In this document: positions 23,569-33,400 of the stretch, piece after piece
Layout: each line of letters starts with the position of its first letter
How positions within the stretch are numbered: the stretch's first letter is position 1
Source of the DNA: an uncultured Collinsella sp.
Lineage (GTDB): Bacteria > Actinomycetota > Coriobacteriia > Coriobacteriales > Coriobacteriaceae
NCBI GenBank assembly: GCA_900541055.1
Contig: UQHZ01000001.1
Location: forward strand, 124,001-188,000
Direction of reading: 5' to 3'
Length of the DNA: 64,000 nucleotides
Notes under the pieces: model-generated
Told to the model about the DNA's origin: nothing
Databases searched by the model: none
The model's input: the letters and a program-made list of their open reading frames with translations, nothing else
Program-made: the position numbers and the translations under genes

Positions 23569-26500
23569 ATGCCTGTTCGAATCTATACCACCAATGCCGG
23601 CACGGATTTGAGTGATGCCGAGTCGGCGCTGCTTGCCGACCTTGTTGGCTGCCACGGACGTGCCGTGCTGCTGGCACCTACGTTTGCCGAGCTCGACCTG
23701 TGCCGTCATGATGCGGCGGAAGCCGGGATTTCGCTGGGTATTGACTGCAAGACGCCTACATCGTGGATTCGCTCGCTTTGGGAGCTTTTGGGCGACGGGC
23801 GCGGTTTCGTCGACAACCTGCAGCGCCAGATGCTGTTCTCGGACATGGTCACGCGTCTCGACGATGTCGATCTGCAGCCGCTTTCGCGCAGCCAGGGCAC
23901 AGTGCGCATGCTCGCGCGCATGGCCCGCGATGTGTTGCCGGGCGTTGCGGGGACGGGTGCCGAACGATGCCGTGGCGACAACTGCCAGCCTGAGCCAAAA
24001 AGCGATGCCGAGGCTCGTGTGTTCGAGCTTTTGCGTGTCTATGCGGGCGGTTTGGACCGTCGAGATATGGTCGAGCCCTGCGAGGCAGCTGACATTATGA
24101 CCAGTGTCCTGGCCGATAGCCTGCCGGCGTGCACTCGCGCCGTATGCGTGCGCGGTATCACGTCGTTTACGCACGGTCTGCTCGAGCTGCTGTCTGCCGT
24201 GGCGAACAATGGGGGAGAGGTCGTCGTGCTGCTTGCCCGCGAGCAGGCGGCGATGCGCGAGGAGCTTGCCGCGGCATTTGATGCCCGCGATGTGTTGTTT
24301 GAGATCGCGCCGCTAGGGGAGGGTGTCGGCGCGTCTGATGCCGCTTGCGGGACCGCCGCTCAGCCTACCTTTATTGAGGTCGCTGGCCCCCATGCCCGTG
24401 CTCATGCTTATGCGGACGCGATTGATGATCTGGTAAAAACGTGCCGGGGTTCCGAGGTCGACGGCGCCTCTGCCGACCCCGTGCGTGTGCTTGCCGTTTC
24501 TGCCCGGGCACCCCAGCTGTTCGGTGAGCTCGCCTCTCGTCTGGCGGCTCGTCATATCGCTGCCGAGACAACTGAGTTCACGGCGTTTTCCCAATCCATT
24601 GCGGGCAGGCAGTTTGCGGCGCTTGCCGGCCTGATCGAGCGCATGAAGGCCGCCGATGAGGGCATGGCGTCAAAGACCGAGTGGTGGCCCGCGCCGGAGC
24701 TTACCGACTGGATCTACAGTCCGCTTTCGGGTGCCGACGCCGCGAGCGCCCGCGACGTCGACAAGAACATGCGCCTGTCGCGCAGCAAGACCGCTGCGGG
24801 CGTCAAGAGCTTGCTGCAGAGCGTGCAGGGCCAGGTGAGGGGCGCCCGCAAGGCCGCCAACGACGATAACTGGTTTAAGAATGTGCCGTGCGTGGTCTCG
24901 GACGTGTTTCAGGCGCTGTGGCGCGACAAACCCGTGACGGCGCTCAAGGCCATGCTCGCCGTTGCAGAGGCGCTGCCCGATCGCGCTCTAGGTGGTCTTG
25001 ACGGCCAGGCCCGTCGCCAGGCAGAGACGGCTTTGCTGCGACATGCCATCGACATCCTTATGAACGATGCTCGCGCGCTCGACGTGTCGCAGGCCGCGAC
25101 CGTGCCGGTTCTCGACGGCGTTCGAACCAGGGTGGACAAGCGCAGCACCGCTTACGATTACGAGACCTACGAGGTCGATCGCACGCCACGGGCGCAAGTG
25201 CGCTTCGTGTCGCTTGCCGATGCGTCGGTTTTGCGTCCTGGCGGCTACGATGCCGTGCTGTTTGCCGATGTCGACCTGGACAGCTATCCGCTTTCGCACG
25301 AAGAGGGCCCGCTTGCCACGTTGACGGCCGAGCTGCGCCGCGACGGCGTGTCTTTGGAGCCCGCCGCCCTGCTGCGCGTGCGCTTTGGCCGTGCAATGCA
25401 GGCGACGAGCGGTCCGGTCGCGCTTGCCCGCGTGACACACGATCGCCAGGCGCGCGAGTGCTACCCGGCAGCCGTATGGACCGAGCTGCGGGCACATGCC
25501 GAGGCCGCTGGCGCTGCCAAGCCCACGTGCGTGGGCGAGGGCGATATCATCGCCGACTTTGATCCCGCGGCAGGTGAAGGCCTCAAGCGCGAGCGCGTGA
25601 CCTGTGAAGCCCCTCAGCATCTGAGTGCCGAGGCCGTGCCGTATTTGGTCCTGCGCCGTCGCGATGGCGAGGGTGAGGACGCGCCGCTCGTGCCGCGTCT
25701 GACGTCCGCCTCGCAGATCGAGGCCTATTCTACCTGCCCACTGTGCTGGTTCGTGTCGTATCGCGTCAAGCCCCAGTCGATCGACGCGGGCTTTGGCAAC
25801 ATGGAGAAGGGCAACTTTGTCCACGACGTGCTGGAGCATCTGCATGCCCGTCTGCCCCAAGAGGGCATGGAGCGCGTGACGCCCGAGAATCTGCCGCGTG
25901 CACAGGAGCTGCTGCACGAGGTCTTTGACGAGACGTTGGCCGAGCACGCCGGCAAGCGCGGCACGGAGGGCCCGCTGGTGCCGCTCTCTGCGGTGGAGGA
26001 ACGCCAGGTGGCCGAGATCTTGCCGCAGCTGGAGGGTGTGCTTGCCTACGAGTCCGAGGCACTTGCCCCCTTTGCCCCGCGCTACCTGGAGTTCGCCTTC
26101 AACGAGCTCAAGGTCGAGTATGCCGGTTGGCCGCTTGGCGGGCGCATCGACCGCGTGGACGTGGACGCCGAGAATCGTGCCGTGGTGATCGACTACAAGC
26201 ATCGCACGGGCGTTGAGGAGTTTAAGCTCGCCGACCCCACGGTGCGTGACGAGGAATCGGGCACGGCGCCCATCGACGATCCGCGCTGGTTGCCACCACA
26301 TACCCAGACGCTCATCTACGCCCAGGCCATGCGCCGAGCGCTGGATTTGGACACCCGCGCGGCGCTCTACTTTTCGACCAAGGGCGGCAAACCGGCGTTG
26401 CGAGGCGCAGCGAGTGCCGAGCTGCTCGAGGAGGAGCGTGGTGACGGTCGCATCCCGGGCCTTAAGAAAGGTTTCCCCGGCGAGGGTGGCAGCATGGACT

Positions 26501-26658
26501 TCGACGCCCTGCTCGATCGCGTGGAGACCGGCATCGCCGAGCGTCTGCGCGAGCTCGAGGCGGGCAACGTTGCCGCCGTCGACCCGACGTCGGCTCAGGC
26601 CGCGCATGCGCGCTGCTCGTATAACCACGAAGGAACGTTTGTAAGGAGGGACGTGTAG
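23569..26658 (+). CDS. addB: AddB-like PD-(D/E)XK nuclease subunit of the AddAB helicase-nuclease
   Basis: A 1029-residue protein paired with an AddA-type helicase that starts 3 bp downstream. The C-terminal third is a PD-(D/E)XK nuclease (AddB/Cas4-like): SQIEAYSTCPLCWF, GNFVHDVLEHLH, then GGRIDRVDVD and VVIDYKHRTG with the catalytic D and D-x-K. The N-terminal region follows the AddB helicase-like layout, but the P-loop is replaced by LLAPTFAELDL, so ATP binding is unlikely here. The C-terminal cysteine triad of the AddB [4Fe-4S] cluster is reduced to a single Cys (HARCSYNH). The complex resects double-strand breaks for recombination. Confidence 0.83.
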   Translation: MPVRIYTTNAGTDLSDAESALLADLVGCHGRAVLLAPTFAELDLCRHDAAEAGISLGIDCKTPTSWIRSLWELLGDGRGFVDNLQRQMLFSDMVTRLDDVDLQPLSRSQGTVRMLARMARDVLPGVAGTGAERCRGDNCQPEPKSDAEARVFELLRVYAGGLDRRDMVEPCEAADIMTSVLADSLPACTRAVCVRGITSFTHGLLELLSAVANNGGEVVVLLAREQAAMREELAAAFDARDVLFEIAPLGEGVGASDAACGTAAQPTFIEVAGPHARAHAYADAIDDLVKTCRGSEVDGASADPVRVLAVSARAPQLFGELASRLAARHIAAETTEFTAFSQSIAGRQFAALAGLIERMKAADEGMASKTEWWPAPELTDWIYSPLSGADAASARDVDKNMRLSRSKTAAGVKSLLQSVQGQVRGARKAANDDNWFKNVPCVVSDVFQALWRDKPVTALKAMLAVAEALPDRALGGLDGQARRQAETALLRHAIDILMNDARALDVSQAATVPVLDGVRTRVDKRSTAYDYETYEVDRTPRAQVRFVSLADASVLRPGGYDAVLFADVDLDSYPLSHEEGPLATLTAELRRDGVSLEPAALLRVRFGRAMQATSGPVALARVTHDRQARECYPAAVWTELRAHAEAAGAAKPTCVGEGDIIADFDPAAGEGLKRERVTCEAPQHLSAEAVPYLVLRRRDGEGEDAPLVPRLTSASQIEAYSTCPLCWFVSYRVKPQSIDAGFGNMEKGNFVHDVLEHLHARLPQEGMERVTPENLPRAQELLHEVFDETLAEHAGKRGTEGPLVPLSAVEERQVAEILPQLEGVLAYESEALAPFAPRYLEFAFNELKVEYAGWPLGGRIDRVDVDAENRAVVIDYKHRTGVEEFKLADPTVRDEESGTAPIDDPRWLPPHTQTLIYAQAMRRALDLDTRAALYFSTKGGKPALRGAASAELLEEERGDGRIPGLKKGFPGEGGSMDFDALLDRVETGIAERLRELEAGNVAAVDPTSAQAAHARCSYNHEGTFVRRDV

Positions 26659-26661
26659 ACC

Positions 26662-29600
26662 ATGGATCTTTCGACTTTGATGCCGCAACAGCTGCAGATC
26701 GTCAAAACGCTCGACCGTCCGCTGTTTGTCTCGGCGGGCGCCGGTTCGGGCAAGACCTTTACCCTCACGCGCCGCATCGTCTACGCACTCTCTCCCGAAT
26801 CCGGTCCGTTCGTTGAGCATCTGGACCAGGTGCTCGCTATTACCTTTACCAAAGATGCCGCGGCCGAGATTCGTGACCGCGTGCGCCGCGCGCTCATCGA
26901 CGAGGGCATGGACGAGGAAGCACTGACCGTCGACGACGCGTGGATCTCGACCATTCACGGCATGTGCTCGCGTATCCTGCGCGCGCACGCGCTGGAGCTG
27001 GGCATCGATCCCGAGTTCACAGTGCTCACCGATACCGACGAGCTCATGGATCAGGCTGTCGAGCATGTGCTGGGTCGCGCAACGGCGCCCGATGCCGCCC
27101 CCGAGCTCGCGGCATCGCTCAAGGCCCTCTACGCCTGGTATCCCATGGCGGGCGAGGGCGGTTCCTTTGGCGCCGGTACGACCATCAAGGGTCTGGTGCG
27201 CGACCTGCTGGAGCTGTCGAGTCAGTTGCCGGGCGGTATGGACGACGTGCGCGTGGCGCGCGGCCAGGCCGATACCTCTGCACTCGCCGATGCCTATCGC
27301 GCGGCGCTGGGCGCAAGCAAGGCCGCGACCGAGAAGGCGCAGGTGGCGCTCGATGCCATCGACGCGTTCGAGGCGAGCGGCAAGACCATGGTCGATGCGG
27401 CGCGACTCATGATGTCGTGCACCATGCCGCGCGCGAGCAAGGCATTCCCCAAGGAGCAGGTCGAGCTGCTCAAGGCCGAGGCCGCCGATGCGTTTATCAA
27501 TATCGTGCTTGCCTGCGGTGGCCCGGCGCTCGATGCGCTGGTGGGTCTGGCCCGTTCCGTCGAGGCCGAGTATCGCGCATTGAAGGCTGCCCAGTCCGCC
27601 CTCGATAATAACGACCTGCTGCGTATGGCCTACGAGGCCCTGCGCGATTACCCTGCCATCCGTGCTGCGTACGAGGGCCGCTTTAAGATGGTCATGATCG
27701 ATGAGTTTCAGGACACCGACCAGATGCAGGTCGATTTGATTCGCTATCTGACGGGCGCGGGGGAGCGCGCGTTGTGCACCGTGGGCGATGCGCAGCAGTC
27801 GATCTACCGCTTCCGTGGCGCCGAGGTCGAGGTGTTCCGTCGTCAGGAGCGCAAGGTGGGCTCGTCTGCCGCGCCCGAGGCGACTGCCGTGGCCGATGCC
27901 CCTGCCGGCGAGCTCGTCAAACTCGTGTGCAACTTCCGCAGCCATGACGAGGTGCTGCGTTACGTGGCACGCGTCTTCGACGGCGATGACGGCGGCCTGA
28001 TGCAGGGCTTTTTGGATCTTGAGGCGAGCGACGGCCGCAAGAACACGCTGGTGGCAGACGCTTCGCGTCGCCAGGCCCTCTTTGTTGCCGGCGGCAGTAC
28101 GCAGGAGCGCACGCAGGCCAAGGCCCGCGCGATCGCCGAGCGATTCCGCGCGCTTGCCGATGCCGGCCAGCCCCAGGGCGGCATGGTACTGCTACTGGGC
28201 CGCATGACCAACGCCGACGTCTACGCCCAGGCCTTCCGCGATCAGGGGCTCGACTGCGTGATCGCAGGCGGCTCGGTCTTTGCCCAGGCAGCCGAGGTGC
28301 AGACGGTGCGTGCCCTGGTCTGCGCGCTCGCCAATCCGGCCGATACGGCGCAGGGCCTTATGCCACTGCTCGCCTCGCCGATGTTTGCGCTCGGTGCCCA
28401 GGAGTTCCTGGCGCTGGCGACCAAGCTCGATAGCGAGACAGGGGAGACCTCGCGCCGGAATATCGACATGGGCATCATGAGCGATTTCGACGTGCCGGGT
28501 TTGCAAGACTTGCCGCTTGTGACGCGCGCCCGCGAGGTGCTGCGGTATGCGCTTCGTCGCGTGGGCCGCGATTCGTTCGCCGCCATCGCGCGCGACGTGG
28601 TCAACGCCTCCGGCTGGTTTGTGCGTCTGGGACAGCGTGGTCCCGAGGGCAAGGCCATTGCCGCCAACGTGCTCAAGGCGCTCGACGCCGTGGCTGAGGC
28701 TGAGGCCGAGTTCGGCAACTCGCCGCGTTCCATCGCGCTTGTCTTCGACCGCTTCTTGGCGGGCAAGGAAGCCCCGGGTGCCCTCAACGAGGAAGGCGAC
28801 GGCGCGGTGCGCATCATGACGGTACATGCCTCCAAGGGTCTGGAATATCCGGTCGTGGCGGTCGCCGAGTGCTTTGGCGTGCGTAAGTCCTCGGGTGCGG
28901 CACAGATGGGTCGCGTCGAGGGCGGAGCGCAGGTCGTGGCACTGCCGGCACGCTTCGACGGCGTTAAGCTTGCCGACGGTACCTTTGTGAAGGGCGACGA
29001 CGTCAAAAAGCAGTTTGAGCACGCGTTTAAGGGCAAGGGCACGTCGCTGTGGCTGCCGCCGGAGCTCATGGAGGACGTCTGTGCGACGGGTTCTCCCGCC
29101 GAGGCATTTGCTCGCCTGCGCAACGCCGACCTGCAGCTTTCGCTCGAGGAACGGGCCCGCTTGCTCTATGTTGCCATGACGCGTGCGCGCGAGCTGGTGA
29201 TCTTGGCGATGGATGCCGGCGTGAGCCGTGGCAAGGTGACGGCGCCGACCTTCGATGTCGAGACCGATCTGACCTACGACGTGCTGCGCCGTATTTTGCC
29301 GACGGACGCTCTGGACATGCCGCAGCTCGATACCGACCGCCTGGTGTTCGACAACTCCCAGCCGGGCGACTACGAGCTCATATCGCTAGCAGACTTTACG
29401 TTTGGCGAGCAGGCGTTTGAGGCCAACGCTTCGCTGGATGCCGAGGGCAGGCTTGTTCGTGGCGATGCCGATGCAGATGCTGCCGACGATTCGGCCAGTA
29501 CAATCGTCCCCGGTCCTGCCGACCCCGAGCCCGATGCGTTTGAGCTCGTGTATCCCCAGGCGGTGGGCGTGCGCATGGGCATCTGTCCGTTTCCGGTGCG

Positions 29601-30294
29601 TGACTCGTATAGCTACTCGTCAATCGCTGCGGCGCTCCATGCCGAGACAGAAGACCGTGCCGCCGAGGCGCGTGTGCCCATGGACGAGTCCGGCGATGAT
29701 GCAGAGTCGGATGGCTCGGAGATGACGGATGCAGACGTGGCTGCTGTCGAGCCCGCCGGCAATCCCATGGCGCTGGGCTCGGCCTTCCACGCCGCCTGCC
29801 AGTGGCTCATCGAGATGGGTGCCGATGCGCTGCCCGCTGAGCGTGCCGACGCCCTGGCTCGCCTGTGGCACCTGACGCCAGAACAGCGCGAGCGCATCGA
29901 TGTCGCTCTGGAGCGCTGGCTCAAGTCGTCGGTTCGTGCCGACCTGCTCGCGTGGCCGTGCGTTCGCGCCGAGGTGCCGTTCTTTTCGCTGGGCTGCGAG
30001 GACGAGGACATCGCTCGCTACGGCGCATATGCCGAAGGCGCCATCGATGCACTGGCGACGAACCCGGCGGATTCGTCACGCGCGCTGGTCATCGACTATA
30101 AGACGGGCGGCACGCCGGACGAGACGCCGGACCAGCTGCAGGAGAAGCACGCCCTGCAGGCGCGCGTCTACGCTGATGTTCTGAGCAAGGCGGGCTTTGA
30201 GGCTGTGACCGTCAAGTTCGTCCGCGTGGAGCAGACCGATCCGACTCTCTTCGTCAATCCCGCCGAGCCCCAAGTAGTCACCTACAACTTCTAG
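26662..30294 (+). CDS. addA: AddA-like UvrD-family helicase/nuclease
   Basis: A 1210-residue helicase-nuclease. Helicase motifs in order are SAGAGSGKTFTLTRR (Walker A), ITFTKDAAAEIRDR, STIHGMCSRIL, IDEFQDTD (Walker B), VGDAQQSIYRFRGA, MTVHASKGLEYP and LLYVAMTRARE. The C-terminal nuclease has GSAFHAACQWL, then IDYKTGG and a QARVYADVL helix. Size and order match AddA/RexA. ATG 26662 follows AAGGAGGGACG and is 3 bp after addB, so the two are translationally linked. The complex acts with RecA, which is not in this window. Confidence 0.92.
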   Translation: MDLSTLMPQQLQIVKTLDRPLFVSAGAGSGKTFTLTRRIVYALSPESGPFVEHLDQVLAITFTKDAAAEIRDRVRRALIDEGMDEEALTVDDAWISTIHGMCSRILRAHALELGIDPEFTVLTDTDELMDQAVEHVLGRATAPDAAPELAASLKALYAWYPMAGEGGSFGAGTTIKGLVRDLLELSSQLPGGMDDVRVARGQADTSALADAYRAALGASKAATEKAQVALDAIDAFEASGKTMVDAARLMMSCTMPRASKAFPKEQVELLKAEAADAFINIVLACGGPALDALVGLARSVEAEYRALKAAQSALDNNDLLRMAYEALRDYPAIRAAYEGRFKMVMIDEFQDTDQMQVDLIRYLTGAGERALCTVGDAQQSIYRFRGAEVEVFRRQERKVGSSAAPEATAVADAPAGELVKLVCNFRSHDEVLRYVARVFDGDDGGLMQGFLDLEASDGRKNTLVADASRRQALFVAGGSTQERTQAKARAIAERFRALADAGQPQGGMVLLLGRMTNADVYAQAFRDQGLDCVIAGGSVFAQAAEVQTVRALVCALANPADTAQGLMPLLASPMFALGAQEFLALATKLDSETGETSRRNIDMGIMSDFDVPGLQDLPLVTRAREVLRYALRRVGRDSFAAIARDVVNASGWFVRLGQRGPEGKAIAANVLKALDAVAEAEAEFGNSPRSIALVFDRFLAGKEAPGALNEEGDGAVRIMTVHASKGLEYPVVAVAECFGVRKSSGAAQMGRVEGGAQVVALPARFDGVKLADGTFVKGDDVKKQFEHAFKGKGTSLWLPPELMEDVCATGSPAEAFARLRNADLQLSLEERARLLYVAMTRARELVILAMDAGVSRGKVTAPTFDVETDLTYDVLRRILPTDALDMPQLDTDRLVFDNSQPGDYELISLADFTFGEQAFEANASLDAEGRLVRGDADADAADDSASTIVPGPADPEPDAFELVYPQAVGVRMGICPFPVRDSYSYSSIAAALHAETEDRAAEARVPMDESGDDAESDGSEMTDADVAAVEPAGNPMALGSAFHAACQWLIEMGADALPAERADALARLWHLTPEQRERIDVALERWLKSSVRADLLAWPCVRAEVPFFSLGCEDEDIARYGAYAEGAIDALATNPADSSRALVIDYKTGGTPDETPDQLQEKHALQARVYADVLSKAGFEAVTVKFVRVEQTDPTLFVNPAEPQVVTYNF

Positions 30295-30306
30295 TCCTCA
30301 GATAAC

Positions 30307-30368
30307 TTGCGGTGGAATACGGACTGTTTTGGCCAAAAAGCCGCCAAACAGTCCGCATTTCACCGCAA
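30307..30368. repeat. 23-bp inverted repeat, second copy of the GGGACTGTTT-type family
   Basis: Arms 30307-30329 and 30346-30368 pair with 2 mismatches. Compared with the element at 19235-19297, the arms differ at two or three positions, while the spacers (17 nt and 16 nt) are unrelated. It lies between addA and dnaE. Confidence 0.8.
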
Positions 30369-30469
30369 CTGCAAGAGGAGCCGTGTTGGTTTGGCTAGGT
30401 TCGGGTGCCGTCCGCGCCGTGGGGTAAAATCGTTCAGTCAGAACACGAACCCGCATCGGAGCTCATCAC

Positions 30470-33400
30470 ATGGCATTCGTCCATCTGCACAATCACACTG
30501 TCTTTTCCATGCTCGACGGCGCAACCCGTATCCAGGATATGGTCAACCGCGCCGTTGAGCTGGGCATGCCCGCCGTGGCCATTACCGACCACGGCTACAT
30601 GTATGGCGTGCCCGACCTGGCGCTGGCCTGCGACGCCGTCAACCACAACACGCCCGAGTACAAAACCTGGAGCCACGACAAGGCCTTCTTGGAAAAGGAC
30701 CGCCGCGACGAGCTGGTGGAGCCCGACCCCGAGGCAAACCCGCGCGAGCATGCCCAGTACGTCAAAGACATGGCCATGTGGGACGAGAAGGGCAACATCG
30801 ACGAGCTCAAACCGCCCCTGGTCATCAAGCCCATCTTTGGCTGCGAGGTCTACTTTACGCCGGACGAGACCCTTGCCCGCGACCACAAGCCCGAGCTCTA
30901 CCACATGATCCTTCTGGCCAAGGATCAGGAGGGCTACGTCAACCTAATGCAGACGGTCTCCGAGGCCGCCGTGCAGGGCTTTTACTACAAGCCGCGCGTG
31001 ACGCTCGACAACCTGCGCCGCCATGCCAAGGGCATGATCTGCACGAGCGCCTGTATCGCGGGCATCATCCCCAAATACATCGACCGCGGCGACATGGAAG
31101 GCGCCATCAAGTGGGCCGAGACCTTCCGTGACACCTTCGAGCCCGGCGACTTCTACATCGAGATCCAGGAACACGGCATCACCACCGACAACGGCCTGAC
31201 CGACGAGCAGATGGACCGCACGCTCATCGACATCGCCAAGCAGGTGGGCGTCAAGGTTATCGCTACCAACGACTTCCACTACCTGCGCCGCGAGGACGCG
31301 CCCGTGCAGGACGTCATCATGTGCATCGGCATGAACGCCAAGGTTGACGACCCCAACCGCATGCGCATGACCGGCTCGGAGTTTTACATGAAGACCGAGG
31401 AGGAGATGCGGGCGATGTTCCCGTATTGCCCCGAGGCCTGCGACAACACGCTCGAGATCGCCGACAAGTGCTACGTTGAGCTGGACTGGGACTCCATCAT
31501 CCTGCCGCGCTTCCCGTTGCTCGATCCCGGCGAGACGCACGAGAGCCAGTTCCGTCGCGAGTGCGAGAAGGGCCTGCGCCAGCACTATGGTGACGACTGG
31601 GCCACGCGCGAGATCGGTGGCGTCAACATCAAAGAGCGCTTTGAGTACGAATACAAGGTCATCTGCGACAAGGGCTTTGCCGCCTACTTCCTCATCGTTG
31701 CCGAGTACGTGCAATGGGCCAAGGACAACGGCATCGGCGTCGGCCCCGGCCGTGGCTCGGCCGCCGGCGCTATCGTCGCCTACGCCATGAACATCACCGC
31801 GTTCGACCCGCTCGAGAACGGCCTGATGTTCGAGAGGTTCCTGTCCCCGCAGCGTACCGAGATGCCCGATATCGATATGGACTTCGACGATGAGCGGCGC
31901 CTCGAGGTCGTGGAGCACGTTCGTCAGCTCTACGGCCCCGAGAAGGTCACCCACGTCATCACCTACTCGACCATCAAGGCCAAGCAGGCCATCAACGACG
32001 CCGCGCGCGTCTTGGACTACCCGGTCTACATGGGCCAGCGCCTGTCCAAGATGGTCTCGAGCGACCCCAAGGTCAAGCTCAAGCAGGTGCTCGACAAGCA
32101 GCCCGGCAAAGAGGATCTGTTTAACCCCGATTTTGCCGAGGCCTATAAAAAGGACGACGACGCCCGCCGCATCATCGACACGGCGCTCTCGATTGAGGGT
32201 CTCACCCGTGGCGAGGGCGTGCACGCGTGCGCCGTTCTGATCTGCCGCGACCCCGTCAACGAGCACGTGCCCACCAAGCTCGACACCAAGGGCGGCGTCG
32301 AGATTACCCAGTACGAGGGCCATACCGTCGCCGACATGGGCCTGCTCAAGATGGACTTCTTGGGCCTGCGCACGCTGACGGTTATCTCCAAGGCCAAGGC
32401 AAACATCAAAAAGAACTTCGGCATCGACATCAAAGAGGAAGAGATTCCCTTTGACGACCCCGAGATCTTTAAGCTCATGGGCTCCGGTCACACCGCCGGC
32501 GTCTTCCAGGTCGAGTCCGCCGGCATGACGGCCACGATCAAGAACATGAAGCCCACCGAGTACAAGCACGTCGTAGCATTGATCGCCCTGTACCGCCCGG
32601 GCCCGCTGGGCGCCGGCATGGTTTCGTCCTACATCAACCGTATGAACGGCAAGGAGCCGGCCGTCTCCTACGACGACCGCCTGGACGACATCCTGGGCGA
32701 AACCTACGGCACCATGGTCTACCAGGAACAGGTTATGCTCATCTCCGTCGAGATGTGCGGCTTCTCCAAGGGCGAATCGGACTCGCGTATCCGTAAGCCC
32801 GTGGCTAAGAAAAAGATTAAGCTGCTCACGTCGACGGTGCTGCACTGGGAGGATGGCTCGGACGAGACCACCTACGACCACTGGATGAACGGCGCTATCA
32901 AGAACAACTACACGCGCGAGGTCGCCCAGAAGATTTGGGACGATGTTCTTGAGTTCGCGTCCTACGCCTTTAACAAGTCGCACTCCGCCGGCTACGCCAT
33001 CCTGGTTATGCAGACGGCGTGGCTCAAGGCGCACTATCCGCACGAGTACATGGCGGCCGTCCTGACGTCCTATACGGGTAAGACCGACAAGATCGTGCAC
33101 TACGTCTCGGCATGCCGTCACGACGGCATCCCCGTGCTTTCGCCAGATGTCAACGAGTCCGGTACCGAGTTCACGGCTACCAAGGAGGGCGTGCGCTTTG
33201 GTCTGGCCGGCATCCGCGGCGTGGGCACCGGCGTGGCGCAGGCGATTATCGCCGAGCGCGAGGCGGGCGGCCCGTTTAAGACGCTGCACGACTTTGTCGA
33301 GCGCGTGGACTCGAGCCAGGCCAACCGTCGCGTGATCGAATCGCTGATCAAGGCAGGCGCCTTCGACTCCACGGGGTATCCGCGTCGCCAGATGATGCAC

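Noticed and set aside
24988..27945. 985-codon minus-strand frame opposite addB/addA
   Set aside because: Antisense shadow; no recognisable motif, and the plus strand carries nuclease and helicase motifs throughout.
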